Assembly: GCA_910584095.1 (NCBI GenBank)
Contig: CAJTYU010000008.1
Coordinates: 31,311-95,310 of the forward strand
Source: an uncultured Dorea sp.
Lineage (GTDB): Bacteria; Bacillota; Clostridia; Lachnospirales; Lachnospiraceae
Direction of reading: 5' to 3'
DNA: 64,000 nt
The notes below the pieces were generated by a model. The model did not search any database and had not been told where the DNA came from. It worked only from the letters and a program-made list of their open reading frames with translations. Of this stretch, positions 34,632 through 43,837 are shown in pieces; positions within the stretch are counted from its first letter, which is position 1, and each line of letters begins with the position of its first letter. The position numbers and the translations under genes are program-made.

Positions 34632-35654
34632 TTATTCACCGGAAACTGATTCCGTCTGAATACATGTCATAATCTTTTCATAGATCTGCTGCTCTTTGAA
34701 TGTAATACACTGAATAATTGAATTGGAAATCTCTTTTGCCTTCGCGCTTCCATGGGTCTTTACAACCAGCCCTTTCAGTCCCAGCAGCGGCGCGCCGCCG
34801 TACTCTGTTGCATCAAACTGTTTCAGAGTTTCCTTTAGCGCCGGCTTCACTAGAAGAGCGCCGATCTTGCTGCGCAGACTCGACATCATGCCGTCTTTTA
34901 TCTTGCTGACCAGAACCGCTCCCAGCCCCTCATACAGCTTCAGTATCACATTACCGGCAAATGCTTCCGACACAATCACATCCGCCTCTCCGTAAGGTAT
35001 GTCCCTAGCCTCGATACTTCCGGTAAAATTAATATCCGTCAGCTCTTTCAGCAGGGGAAATGTCTCCTTTACAAGCGCGTTGCCCTTCTCTTCCTCAGCG
35101 CCGATATTGACGATCGCAACCTTTGGTTTCCTGACGCCTATCACATGCTCCATATAGATAGAACCCATTCTGGCAAACTGAACCAAATGAGAAGGCCTCG
35201 CGTCCACATTCGCTCCGCAGTCAATCAGAAGAGATACTCCTTTCGCAGTCGGAATCAGCGGCGCAAGCGGCGGTCTCTCGATCCCCTTAATGCGTCCGAC
35301 CAGAGTCTGCCCGCCTACTAATATGGCGCCTGAGCTTCCCGCTGAGACAAATGCATCCGCCTCGCCGCTCTTAACTAACTTCATGCCTACCACAATGGAA
35401 GAATCCTTCTTGCGGCGGATGGCGTTCACCGGCGGCTCTGCGGTCTCGATGACTTCCGTGGCATTCACTACTCGGATACGGTCTTTATCATAAGTATACT
35501 TCCCAAGCTCGCCATGGATGGCCTCTTCTCTTCCAACGAGGAAAACCTTCACCCGCTTGCTCCTGTTTATCGCGTCTACGGCGCCCTTCACCATCTCGGC
35601 CGGGGCATAATCCCCGCCCATAGCGTCAAGCGCCACTCCTGTAATCTCTGACAT
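34632..35654 (-). CDS. plsX: Phosphate acyltransferase PlsX
   Basis: A 340-residue acyl-ACP:phosphate transacylase, the first step of glycerophospholipid synthesis with PlsY. Seen: the N-terminal VALDAMGGDYAPAEMVKGA, VSAGSSGAILVG, LIDCGANVDARPSHLVQFARMG, NIGAEEEKGN and YGGAPLLGLKGLVVKTHGSAKA. ATG 35654 follows GGGAGGAAGCAAA; the longer open frame upstream has no ribosome-binding site. It precedes acpP. Confidence 0.95.
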   Translation of the reverse strand: MSEITGVALDAMGGDYAPAEMVKGAVDAINRSKRVKVFLVGREEAIHGELGKYTYDKDRIRVVNATEVIETAEPPVNAIRRKKDSSIVVGMKLVKSGEADAFVSAGSSGAILVGGQTLVGRIKGIERPPLAPLIPTAKGVSLLIDCGANVDARPSHLVQFARMGSIYMEHVIGVRKPKVAIVNIGAEEEKGNALVKETFPLLKELTDINFTGSIEARDIPYGEADVIVSEAFAGNVILKLYEGLGAVLVSKIKDGMMSSLRSKIGALLVKPALKETLKQFDATEYGGAPLLGLKGLVVKTHGSAKAKEISNSIIQCITFKEQQIYEKIMTCIQTESVSGE

Positions 35655-35723
35655 TTTGCTTCCTCCCGGTATTATATGGATAATTCTACTAGACATTGCA
35701 TGAAAAATCAATAAAATCTTAAA

Positions 35724-35783
35724 AAAAGAGAGTTTGAGGTTTCCTGTACCGAGGCTCTGGGGGGCCTTAGTACAGGAAACCTC
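35724..35783 (-). terminator. Terminator downstream of the sugar-cluster operon
   Basis: A perfect 14-bp stem, GAGGTTTCCTGTAC (35736-35749) with its complement (35770-35783), and a 20-nt GC-rich loop. On the minus strand it is followed by a T-run, ending the operon whose last gene stops at 35798. Confidence 0.8.
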
Positions 35784-35797
35784 GGAGTTCACACCCG

Positions 35798-36715
35798 TTA
35801 GATGAACTGTTCTAAGTAGCGTTTGGACAGTTCTAAGGACTTTCTTACTTTTTCCCGGCTGCCTTCAAAAGCGCGGTCTTCTACTTCGATGCAGGCGTAT
35901 CCGTCGTAGCCGATATCGGTCAGCGCGGATATGAATTTGCCCCAGTCTACGTCCCCAAGGCCGGGAATCTTTGGGGTCATGTAATCCAGCGGATATGCCA
36001 TGATGCCGTATTCCGCAAGTTTTTCCTTCCGGACTTTCATATCTTTGAAATGGATATGAAACATTTTATCCTGAAATTCGTAGATGGGACGAATGTAATC
36101 CAGACCCTGCCATACGAAGTGGCTGGGGTCAAAGTTCAGTCCGAAATTACTGCTTGGAATCCGCCGAAACAGCTCCCGCCAGATCACCGGCGTGGTCATC
36201 AGGTTCTGACCTCCGGGCCACTGCTCCGGCCCGAAGAGCATCGGACAGTTTTCAATTCCTATTTTTACCTGATGTTCTTCGGCGTACCGGATAATGTCCG
36301 GCCACACGGTATCGAATATCTCCAGATTTTCTTCCACTGTCCTGTTCTGATCTCTGCCGATAAAGGTTGTCGTCATAAAAACTCCCAGAAGAGCGGACGC
36401 CTTAATAACCTTTTTTAAATGCTGTATATTTTCATTCCTTTTCTCCGGATCTCCGTCCATAGTATTGGGATAATATGCAAGGGCGGATATGGTAATCCGT
36501 TTCTCTTCTGCATAATCGAGAATATGTTTCCGGTAAGCTTCCTCTTCTATCACGCGCCCTGCGTCGATATGGGAAACTCCCGCATACCTTCTCTCTGCGT
36601 TTCCCGCCGGCCAGCATGCCGCCTCTACACAGTCAAACCCAAGCTCAGCAGCTGTATCGATCATCTCCTCATAGCTGTAATCATCAAGAATTGATGTAAT
36701 AAATCCTATTTTCAT
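35798..36715 (-). CDS. Sugar phosphate isomerase/epimerase-like TIM-barrel protein
   Basis: A 305-residue xylose-isomerase-like TIM barrel. Seen: MKIGFITSILDDYSYEEMI, VEAACWP, GIENCPM (metal-ligand Glu), GLNFDPSHFVWQGLD (Asp, His), FHIHFKDMKV (His) and ACIEVEDRAF (Glu), the usual four metal-ligand regions. Substrate unknown. It is the last gene of a cluster with a Gfo/Idh/MocA oxidoreductase, a second TIM-barrel isomerase and a sugar ABC importer. An in-frame ATG at 36727 lies right against GAGAGGA; 36715 fits the family's N-terminus better. Confidence 0.85.
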   Translation of the reverse strand: MKIGFITSILDDYSYEEMIDTAAELGFDCVEAACWPAGNAERRYAGVSHIDAGRVIEEEAYRKHILDYAEEKRITISALAYYPNTMDGDPEKRNENIQHLKKVIKASALLGVFMTTTFIGRDQNRTVEENLEIFDTVWPDIIRYAEEHQVKIGIENCPMLFGPEQWPGGQNLMTTPVIWRELFRRIPSSNFGLNFDPSHFVWQGLDYIRPIYEFQDKMFHIHFKDMKVRKEKLAEYGIMAYPLDYMTPKIPGLGDVDWGKFISALTDIGYDGYACIEVEDRAFEGSREKVRKSLELSKRYLEQFI

Positions 36716-36733
36716 ACCTTCATCCATTCCTCT

Positions 36734-37777
36734 CTATTTTTTATGGTTTACCAGAACCTTACAGCCTTTTTCCGAAGATTCAATGCTGGCGAACACCGCG
36801 CGCATGGCCTGCAAGACAGACGCTCCTGAAATCTCCGGCTCTCTCCCCTCCCTCAGACAGTCTACAAACAGATCAATAATGCCCGAACTGGTCTGGTTAT
36901 CATTGGTCTGAATCGCATCGGTATCGTATTCCGTGCGGGTTCCGTCCGCTGACGTTACTACAATGGCATGCGCCGGATCGTCATAAATCCTCATAATCCC
37001 TTTGGTTCCATACAGAACCGTAGAATTATCCTCTGCTCCGTAATGGGTCCATGAAGCAGTCATGGTTCCCACTGCGCCGCCGGACAGACGGTAAATGCAG
37101 AAAGCATTGTCATCAACGCCGATCAGATTTCCCTCCCCGTCTCTCTTATCCAGCGTGGTAAGCCTCGCAGTCGTCTCAACCACCTGCTGGGATGTAAGGA
37201 ACTGGATCAGATCCGTCTTATGAATCCCCAGATCCGCCATAGCTCCCATAACCGCCGTATTTTTATCAAAAAACCATGTATTCTTCCCCGGATCTATGCT
37301 CCATGTCTCCGGACCGCCGTGTCCGAAGGTGGTGCGGAACGTAACAATCTTTCCGATCACGCCTTCATCAATCATCCGTTTTGCCTCTGCGTGAGCCTTC
37401 GCCAGTCTCTGATTCTGATCGATCATCAGAATCTTCCCACTCTGCTTTGCTGCTTCCGCCATCGCCTCGCATTCAGCTAAGGTTACTGCCATGGGTTTCT
37501 CGCAAAGCACATGCTTCCCAGCCTTCAGCGCCTTGATGGCAATCTCCGCATGGGCGCTGTTTGCCGCGCACACCGACACCGCGTCAACCGCCGGGTCTGC
37601 TATAAGCTCCTCATAAGAATCATACGTTTTCCCTCCGCATTTTTCTGCGATCTCTCCGGCCCGCGCCTTATTGACATCATAAAAGCCAAATAGCCTCGCA
37701 TACTTATTCGCCTCATACTCCGGGATATGTCTAACCTGTGCAATCTTTCCGCATCCTATAATTCCTGCATTAATCAT
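36734..37777 (-). CDS. Gfo/Idh/MocA-family oxidoreductase
   Basis: A 347-residue NAD(P)-dependent dehydrogenase: Rossmann GIIGCGKIAQVRHIPEY, SVCAANSAHAEIAIKALKAGKHVLCEKPMAVTL with the EKP catalytic lysine motif, and DLGIHKTDLIQFL with Asp/His of the active site. The family oxidises sugars, inositols and glycosides at a ring hydroxyl. Its start overlaps the upstream isomerase gene by 4 nt (ATGA), so the two are translated together. Oxidation followed by isomerisation or epimerisation of an imported sugar is the natural reading. Confidence 0.9.
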   Translation of the reverse strand: MINAGIIGCGKIAQVRHIPEYEANKYARLFGFYDVNKARAGEIAEKCGGKTYDSYEELIADPAVDAVSVCAANSAHAEIAIKALKAGKHVLCEKPMAVTLAECEAMAEAAKQSGKILMIDQNQRLAKAHAEAKRMIDEGVIGKIVTFRTTFGHGGPETWSIDPGKNTWFFDKNTAVMGAMADLGIHKTDLIQFLTSQQVVETTARLTTLDKRDGEGNLIGVDDNAFCIYRLSGGAVGTMTASWTHYGAEDNSTVLYGTKGIMRIYDDPAHAIVVTSADGTRTEYDTDAIQTNDNQTSSGIIDLFVDCLREGREPEISGASVLQAMRAVFASIESSEKGCKVLVNHKK

Positions 37778-38637
37778 GGCAGAACCTCCTCAATCTCAAA
37801 ATCCCTTATACTTTCCTCCGCCGCCCGGATAAAATCAATTGCCTGTTTCGCGTACCGGTCCATCCGTCCGGTCTGGGTACTTACCTCCGCCGCGCTGTAA
37901 GGATCCGCTAACCGGTACATAAATTCCATCGTGAGAGAACCCTCATAACCGATCCGGTTCAGCACCCGGAGCACTTCCTTAAAATCGGTATGCCCCATGC
38001 CCGCCGCCTCTCTGGTATTATCCGCAACATGAACATGAAGAAGATGTTCCCTGATCATCAGCAGACTTTCTGTGATGCTTGCCTCCTCAATATTCATGTG
38101 GAACAGATCTGCCATAAGGCCGACTGCAGGATGATTTACCGCCTTTACAAATTCCATGCCCTTTGACAGGGTATTGACAAAGTAGGTTTCATACCGGTTA
38201 ATCGCCTCAATTGCAAGCTTAACGCCCTTCTCCTCCGCGTAGTCCGCCGCACGCCTTACATTCTCCACCGCCTGCTCCGTCAGTTTATCCATGGAAATCC
38301 CTTCCGGCTTCACCGTCCTTCCTACCGGAGAAGGAACCACGATAATAATTCCGGCTCCCACTTTTTTCGCAAAATCCACGCTGTCCCTGATATACCGAAC
38401 GGCCCGCTCTCCCGCTTCTCCTCCTGACGTCAAATCCCTGTCCTCTCCGAAAATCCCACACAGCGACCGACAGTTTAACCCATACTGCTTCATCAGCGCA
38501 AGACATTTCTCCGGATCAAGGCCGTAAGGCTCCGCCGCGAATTCAATTCCGTTATAACCGCAGCGCCGAAGCCGCGCACAGCTCACCTCCAGCGGCTCGT
38601 CTCCTACGATCCACTGGGTCATTCCAATATGATACAT
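37774..38637 (-). CDS. Sugar phosphate isomerase/epimerase, D-psicose/tagatose 3-epimerase-like
   Basis: A 287-residue TIM barrel closer to ketose 3-epimerases than its neighbour. Seen: YNGIEFAAEPYGLDPEK, VKLAIEAINRYETYFVNT (metal Glu), VGLMADLFHMNIEE (Asp, His), LLHVHVADNTREAAGMGHTDF and SLTMEFMYR (Glu). ATG 38637 lies well placed behind GGAGGGAGAAAG. It follows the permease gene and overlaps the oxidoreductase gene by 4 nt. The actual substrate, a free ketose, keto-glycoside or sugar phosphate, cannot be read from the sequence. Confidence 0.86.
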   Translation of the reverse strand: MYHIGMTQWIVGDEPLEVSCARLRRCGYNGIEFAAEPYGLDPEKCLALMKQYGLNCRSLCGIFGEDRDLTSGGEAGERAVRYIRDSVDFAKKVGAGIIIVVPSPVGRTVKPEGISMDKLTEQAVENVRRAADYAEEKGVKLAIEAINRYETYFVNTLSKGMEFVKAVNHPAVGLMADLFHMNIEEASITESLLMIREHLLHVHVADNTREAAGMGHTDFKEVLRVLNRIGYEGSLTMEFMYRLADPYSAAEVSTQTGRMDRYAKQAIDFIRAAEESIRDFEIEEVLP

Positions 38638-38664
38638 CCTTTCTCCCTCCATTCTCCGGCCCAA

Positions 38665-39642
38665 TCAGCCGTTTTGCTTCTCTACTGTATAATTGCGTAC
38701 TGCCGTAATTGCCAGCGCCAACAAAATGACAATACCATATACCATATATTCATAAAAGGCGTTGATATGAAGCATATTGATTGCCGTAGAGATCATGCTT
38801 AAGAGGATGACGCCCATAAACGTGCCCACAACGCCTCCTTTTCCTCCATTGATCGAAGAACCTCCGATCACGACTGCACCGATCGCCTCCGTCTCCATTC
38901 CATAGCCTGTCGTAGCCTGCGCCGCGCTGATCCTTGACAGCATCACCATACTCGCCACCCCGACCAGCACGCCGCTGATCAGGAAGAATTTCAGCTTACT
39001 AAGTTTCAGATTCACACCGGAAATGTATGCGGCCCGCTCATTAGTTCCGATCGCATACACATGACGGCCCGTCCTAGTGTGCCTTAACAGCACATAAATA
39101 CACACAAACCCCAGAATCAGGATCAGGTAAATCAGCGGAAATACGCCGAAAATATTATACGATGCCAGCGTTCTGTATTTCCCGTAAAGAGTCTGCATAT
39201 ATCCGTTGGTAAGAAGCAGCGCAATACTATAATAAATATTCTGGGTGGCAAGAGTTACCACAAAAGACGGCGCTCCAAAAGCTACCGACACCGCTCCGTT
39301 AAACACCGAGCACGCCACACAGATCAGGATCCCCAGAACGGATACTATAACCGGATTCATCCCTGCATTCAGCATGATCGCCATGGCGCACATAGAAAGA
39401 CCTACCATCCGCCCGGTAGAAATATCAAAATGGCCTGATATCACAAGCACCGTAGCCCCGGCCGACACAAGCCCCAGTCCGGCCGCCTGCCCAAGAATAC
39501 TGTTAATAGTTCCCCATGTAAGAAACTTGCTGTTGATGGAATTGGTAACCACCGCCACAAGTATAATAAAAATAAATAGAATAAACGGCTGCGACGTCAG
39601 CAGTTTTAACACCTTTGACTTGTTCCTTTTCTTTTCTTCCAT
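38665..39642 (-). CDS. Sugar ABC transporter permease (RbsC/XylH family)
   Basis: A 325-residue integral membrane protein with about 8-10 helices. Family features: ILGQAAGLGLVSAGATVLVISGHFDIS, FNGAVSVAFGAPSFVVTLAT, GTNERAAYISGVN (the contact loop with the ATPase), and IGAVVIGGSSINGGKGGVVGT. It would form the channel with the ATPase encoded just upstream and the binding lipoprotein at 41233-42303. Confidence 0.93.
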   Translation of the reverse strand: MEEKKRNKSKVLKLLTSQPFILFIFIILVAVVTNSINSKFLTWGTINSILGQAAGLGLVSAGATVLVISGHFDISTGRMVGLSMCAMAIMLNAGMNPVIVSVLGILICVACSVFNGAVSVAFGAPSFVVTLATQNIYYSIALLLTNGYMQTLYGKYRTLASYNIFGVFPLIYLILILGFVCIYVLLRHTRTGRHVYAIGTNERAAYISGVNLKLSKLKFFLISGVLVGVASMVMLSRISAAQATTGYGMETEAIGAVVIGGSSINGGKGGVVGTFMGVILLSMISTAINMLHINAFYEYMVYGIVILLALAITAVRNYTVEKQNG

Positions 39643-39662
39643 AATGTCCCTCCAAAATCAGT

Positions 39663-41144
39663 CTACGAAAATCCCAGATACTTTCTCATAAGTACATCCT
39701 CTGTCGTCTCTTCCGCATCCATAATACAGGCTAGTCTGCCTCCGCACATAACGCCGATCCTGTCGCTCATAGAAAGGAGCTCCGGCATATCCGAAGAAAT
39801 AAGGATTACAAACTTATCCTCCTTCGCAAGATTTAAAATATGCTTATAAATCTCCTCCTTTGCGCCCACATCCACGCCCTTTGTAGGCTCGTCGAATATA
39901 TATACATCTCCCGGATCCATCACGCATCTTGCGATAATCGCTTTCTGCTGGTTTCCTCCAGACAGGCTTGTCACCTCTGCATTCTGGCTGGGGACCTTAA
40001 TGCCGAACATGTCGATGCTCTCTTCCACCTTCTTTGATTCTTTCTTAAGCCGGATCCATTCCCGCCCTTCATTATGGGTAATCATAATATTTTCTTTCAC
40101 TGAACGCAGCGTGAGAAGTCCCTCTCCCTTTCTGTCCTCAGAAATCATAAACACGCCTTTTCTGATCGCATCCTTTGGATTTGCCGGAGTAATCTCTCTG
40201 CCATCCAGAAATAATTTTCCTTCCAGCCTTCCGTCCGCTCCGTAAATCATCCTTGCAAGCTCCGTCCTGCCGGCTCCCACCAGTCCTCCAAGGCCGAACA
40301 CTTCTCCCGATCTCATTTCAAAGCTTACGTCATGAACCGTGTGCCGGTTCGAATAGTGTTCCGCCTTAAGAACCCTCTTCCCGGCTTTAAAATATTCCCT
40401 CTGATAGAAACTGGCCGCATCGCGCCCGATCATATCGTGAATTACCTGCTCCGGCACAGTCTCCTTCGTCCTCCTTACCGCCGCCTGCCTGCCGTCCTTT
40501 AAGATCAGCAGCTTATCGCCGACTTCAAACAGTTCCTCGATAAAGTGGGAAATATAGATAATTCCCATCCCCTGCCCGGACAGGCTCTTTACCAGTTCAA
40601 GCAGCGCTTTGGTCTCCTTATCTCCCAGCGAGGCGGTAGGCTCGTCCAGAATCAGGATTCTTGCATCATTTTTCATCGCCTTAACAATCTGCACGCACTG
40701 TTTCTGAGCGGTTGAAAGGTCGGCCAGCAGCGTGTTCCCCCGGAACCCGTCTAATTCCAGCCTCCCGATTAGTTCGTCCGCCTGCCTCTCCTGTTCCTTT
40801 GCATCTATGAAACCAAACCTGTTTTTCAATTCACAGCCTAAGAATATATTTTCTGCAACCGTCAGATTATCTACCAGATCAATCTCCTGATAAATCGTCG
40901 CCACCCCGAGGTCGATCACATTCCTCGGATGAAGCTTTTCGTACTCTTTTCCAAAATATCTCACCGTGCCTCCGTCAGGCCATATAGCGCCGGAAATGAT
41001 TTTGATCAGCGTTGATTTCCCAGCTCCGTTCTCGCCCACAAAACACAGAACCTCGCCTTCCGACAAATCAATGGTTATATCTTTTAACACTTCGACTCCC
41101 GAATATGATTTGGAGATATTTTCCAGTTCCAATAATTTATTCAT
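39663..41144 (-). CDS. Sugar ABC transporter ATP-binding protein (RbsA/MglA family)
   Basis: A 493-residue protein with two ATPase halves. First: FVGENGAGKSTLIKIISGA, LSTAQKQCVQIVKAM, ILILDEPTASLGDKE. Second: LGGLVGAGRTELARMIYG, SLSGGNQQKAIIARCVM, YIFDEPTKGVDVGAK. The second Walker A is the degenerate form usual in this family. It follows the binding-protein gene after a stem-loop at 41174-41205 that probably lowers its expression. Confidence 0.94.
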   Translation of the reverse strand: MNKLLELENISKSYSGVEVLKDITIDLSEGEVLCFVGENGAGKSTLIKIISGAIWPDGGTVRYFGKEYEKLHPRNVIDLGVATIYQEIDLVDNLTVAENIFLGCELKNRFGFIDAKEQERQADELIGRLELDGFRGNTLLADLSTAQKQCVQIVKAMKNDARILILDEPTASLGDKETKALLELVKSLSGQGMGIIYISHFIEELFEVGDKLLILKDGRQAAVRRTKETVPEQVIHDMIGRDAASFYQREYFKAGKRVLKAEHYSNRHTVHDVSFEMRSGEVFGLGGLVGAGRTELARMIYGADGRLEGKLFLDGREITPANPKDAIRKGVFMISEDRKGEGLLTLRSVKENIMITHNEGREWIRLKKESKKVEESIDMFGIKVPSQNAEVTSLSGGNQQKAIIARCVMDPGDVYIFDEPTKGVDVGAKEEIYKHILNLAKEDKFVILISSDMPELLSMSDRIGVMCGGRLACIMDAEETTEDVLMRKYLGFS

Positions 41145-41173
41145 AGCCTCACCATCTCTCCGTAATATTGGAA

Positions 41174-41205
41174 AAGCGAGAAGATACCTACTAATCTTCT
41201 CGCTT
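41174..41205 (-). terminator. Stem-loop between binding-protein and ATPase genes
   Basis: A perfect 12-bp stem, AAGCGAGAAGAT (41174-41185) with ATCTTCTCGCTT (41194-41205), then a short T-run on the minus strand. Such hairpins after binding-protein genes commonly act as partial terminators or RNA stabilisers, giving more binding protein than membrane components. Confidence 0.65.
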
Positions 41206-41232
41206 CCTAATCTAAGTCAGATATCCGTTGTA

Positions 41233-42303
41233 TTAGAAAAAGTATGCATAGTCAGAAAAACTCTCTTTAATAATGGACGTCCACGCTTCCTCATCAACAG
41301 ACCATGAAATAACCGCTTCCGGATCATCTGCCTTGTCCGGTGTTACAGAAGCAATCGGACAGTCGATAAACTGATTCGGCTCTCTGTCATTATTCACAGC
41401 ATCAATTCCCGCAAATACTGCAACCGCTCCTTCCAGTCCCGGCGAGGATGCAATCGTAAATTCAAGAGAACCTGCCTTCATCAGCTCTGCGCCGGTCTCA
41501 GAACCGTTCTGCGCAAATACGTGGTACTGATCGGCAACTTTTAAATCCTGAAGCCTTGTGATAATCGCCGCAGCGCAGTCCTCGTTGATCACGCCGATGA
41601 TAGAGAAATCTAAGTCGGAATTTACAAGGTCTTCCACCTCATTTGCCGCTTTCTCAGGATCGTATTCGCCATAGCGGATATCTAAGCACTTCATCTCGCC
41701 GGAATCAGCCGTCGCTTCCTTTAAGCTGGACTCGACCGTCTGGCATACCACGCTGTCAACCGTTCCGTTGATGAACACATAATCCTCGCCCGGATACGTC
41801 TTATTCATCCAGTCAACATAGGTTCCGCCCATGCTCTGCCAGTCGAAATCTACCGAAGCCGTAATATCAACGTCGTGATTCTTCATTACGCCGCAGGCGT
41901 CAAAAACTACACATCCAATGCCCGCTTCCTTGCACTTTTCAGCCGCAGCCACGCATCCAGCCTCGTTCCATGACAGGATCACGATACAGTCAACGCCTTC
42001 GTCGATCAGATAGTCGATATTGGTCTGCTCCTGCTCGGAATCACGGTTGGAATTTACTGATAAAAACTCTGCTCCCGCTTTTTCGCAAGCCCACTTAGCG
42101 CCCTCTTCCGCACGCAGATACCATGTGTCCGGTCCGGGGGAAATATAGCCAATCTTTACTCCGTCTTCGCCAGACTCTTCTCCCGCATCTTCCTTAGCCG
42201 GTTCGGTTTCGGCTTTTTCAGCGCTCTTTGACGAACAGGCTGCCAATGAAACCAGCATAACTCCGGCAAGTAATGCCGCCAACACTTTTTTGATATTTTT
42301 CAT
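41233..42303 (-). CDS. Sugar ABC transporter substrate-binding lipoprotein
   Basis: A 356-residue periplasmic-binding-protein-like lipoprotein: signal with lipobox SLAAC, an acidic linker, then the two-lobed fold of the ribose-binding type (VKIGYISPGPDTWYLRAEEGAKWACEKAGAEFL, DYLIDEGVDCIVILSWNEAG, FINGTVDSVVCQTVESSLKEA, GVINEDCAAAIITRLQD). The fold fits pentoses, hexoses or autoinducer-like sugars; the specific ligand is unknown. It is the first gene of the cluster, divergent from a LacI-family regulator. Confidence 0.92.
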   Translation of the reverse strand: MKNIKKVLAALLAGVMLVSLAACSSKSAEKAETEPAKEDAGEESGEDGVKIGYISPGPDTWYLRAEEGAKWACEKAGAEFLSVNSNRDSEQEQTNIDYLIDEGVDCIVILSWNEAGCVAAAEKCKEAGIGCVVFDACGVMKNHDVDITASVDFDWQSMGGTYVDWMNKTYPGEDYVFINGTVDSVVCQTVESSLKEATADSGEMKCLDIRYGEYDPEKAANEVEDLVNSDLDFSIIGVINEDCAAAIITRLQDLKVADQYHVFAQNGSETGAELMKAGSLEFTIASSPGLEGAVAVFAGIDAVNNDREPNQFIDCPIASVTPDKADDPEAVISWSVDEEAWTSIIKESFSDYAYFF

Positions 42304-42337
42304 AACGTTCCTCCTTCCGCAACCTCTGTTGCTGTAC

Positions 42338-42390
42338 TTAATTTGTTATACACATTATTGCATTTCGTCTATTCGTTGTCAACGAAATAT
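42338..42390 (-). promoter_or_regulatory. Promoter and LacI-type operator of the sugar ABC cluster
   Basis: TTCGTTG-T-CAACGAA (42372-42386), a perfect 7+1+7 palindrome, covers a minus-strand TTGACA (42382-42377); an AATAAT -10 lies 17 nt further on. The palindrome has the size and centre typical of LacI-family operators and would block the -35. Confidence 0.6.
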
Positions 42391-42584
42391 TTCATTATTT
42401 TTCATTCATTTTCAGAAATTTTTTCATTAGTTTTTCATTTTTTTAGAATAAAATTAGATATTTCTTCCTATATTGATATTTTAGCTCATTCTATCTTGTA
42501 TATTATTTCCATATTATAGTTATTCCATGTTTCATCTTGCTTTTCATTTTATTGCATTTTTTTCATTCCTTTTCGTTTTATTGC
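42391..42584. repeat. T-rich intergenic stretch with repeated TTTCAT motifs
   Basis: This 190-nt section of the 348-nt divergent gap holds about seven TTTCAT motifs. It also holds a 15-nt direct repeat with one mismatch, TTTTCATTTTATTGC (42541-42555) and TTTTCGTTTTATTGC (42570-42584), ending right before the lacI-type -35. It has no coding potential and may be bent DNA or multiple regulator sites. Confidence 0.5.
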
Positions 42585-42613
42585 TTGACGCACAATTTTG
42601 AATCCGATATTAT
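42585..42613 (+). promoter_or_regulatory. Promoter of the LacI-family regulator gene
   Basis: TTGACG (42585-42590), 17-nt spacer, TATTAT (42608-42613), about 40 nt before the start codon. Confidence 0.7.
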
Positions 42614-42651
42614 AAAAGAAATACCATAATAAAGCACGGAGAACATACTGC

Positions 42652-43653
42652 ATGAACAAATCAAATATCCCTTATATGAAAATTGCCGAAAAAACCGGAC
42701 TGTCTGTTTCAACCATTTCACGGGCCTTAAAACAGCCCCACTTAGTCAAACATGCAACGCTGAAGGTCATCTACCATGCAATCGAGGAATTAGGCGGAAT
42801 CCTCCCGGACGCACTCGCCCCCATCACCCACGATATGCGTATCCTTGCAATCGTGCCTGTATTCAACAACCCGTTTTATACCGATATTGTGCTGGGCATC
42901 CAAGACGCCGCCAACAAACACAGCTGCCAGCTTTTGATCGTAAACGAAACCCTGTCCAAATTTAATATTCACCAAATTACGGATTTTATTAGCCAGTCGG
43001 ACATTTCCGGCGTCGTCATCATGCAGAAACTGGATACCGAGGTATTGGAACAGCTAAAGATACGGACTCCCCTTGTCCAATGCAGCGAATTTAACGAGGT
43101 AAACGACATTTCTTATATTACGATCGACAATTTAGAAGCAACCCGGAAGATACTGCGTTATATCCTGACCACCGGGCGCAGAAACATCGCCCTTGTAAAC
43201 TGCGACCCGGCCCGCTATACCTATGCAAAGCTGCGCCTCCAAGGCTATTACGATACATTGGAACAGGCCGGCATCACCGTAAACCCTTCCCATATCGTTA
43301 CGGTGCCGGACGGTAATTTTAGTACCGCCGTTCCCGCTATTTCCGCCCTGCTCAAAAGCGCCGGCCTGCCGGACGCCATCTTCTGCGTATCCGACATCAT
43401 GGCCGCTGCCGCCTTAAGGGCCTGCGCCTTAGAAGGATACCGGGTCCCACAGGACATTATGGTAGCCGGTTTTGACAACATCGACATTTCCGTTATGACT
43501 ACGCCGAACATCACGACCATCAACCAGCCCAAGCACGATATGGGTTTCATGGCCTGCACCCAGCTTCTGTCCATGATCGCCGACCCGGCCAAACCGCCTC
43601 AGCGGTTCATTCTGGATACGGAGCTGATCATCCGGGAATCCACTGATTTTTAG
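42652..43653 (+). CDS. LacI-family transcriptional regulator
   Basis: A 333-residue regulator. The helix-turn-helix (MKIAEKTGLSVSTISRALKQP) is followed by a periplasmic-binding-type sensor core (ILAIVPVFNNPFYTDIVLGIQDAA, SQSDISGVVIMQ, YITIDNLEATRKILRYIL, FCVSDIMAAAALRACALEGYRVPQDIMVAGFDNIDIS, TTINQPKHDMG). It is transcribed away from the sugar ABC/isomerase cluster, which it presumably represses in the absence of the sugar. Confidence 0.92.
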   Translation: MNKSNIPYMKIAEKTGLSVSTISRALKQPHLVKHATLKVIYHAIEELGGILPDALAPITHDMRILAIVPVFNNPFYTDIVLGIQDAANKHSCQLLIVNETLSKFNIHQITDFISQSDISGVVIMQKLDTEVLEQLKIRTPLVQCSEFNEVNDISYITIDNLEATRKILRYILTTGRRNIALVNCDPARYTYAKLRLQGYYDTLEQAGITVNPSHIVTVPDGNFSTAVPAISALLKSAGLPDAIFCVSDIMAAAALRACALEGYRVPQDIMVAGFDNIDISVMTTPNITTINQPKHDMGFMACTQLLSMIADPAKPPQRFILDTELIIRESTDF

Positions 43654-43837
43654 ACTTTTACTTTGGATTGCAGGACGGTATGAATACAGACAAAAGGAAT
43701 TGAAACGAATGAAAGCAAAGGACATAGACTAATGAGAGGGATAACAAATGATTGGCAGGAACCGGCCGAAGAGATGAAGCAGTTATTTCAAAATCAGGGA
43801 CTATAACCAGCAGATACAATCTTTTTAAAAGTATAGT

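Noticed and set aside
35798..38637. A C-glycoside cleaving pathway (Gfo/Idh oxidoreductase plus TIM-barrel lyase)
   Set aside because: The gene types are compatible, but the small lyase partner subunits are not seen and the TIM barrels keep full isomerase metal sites. It is kept only as one of several options.
43732..43806. A 24-codon open frame (MRGITNDWQEPAEEMKQLFQ start) between the lacI-type gene and rpmF
   Set aside because: No convincing ribosome-binding site and no known family. It is too short to support alone, although the peptide looks plausible.
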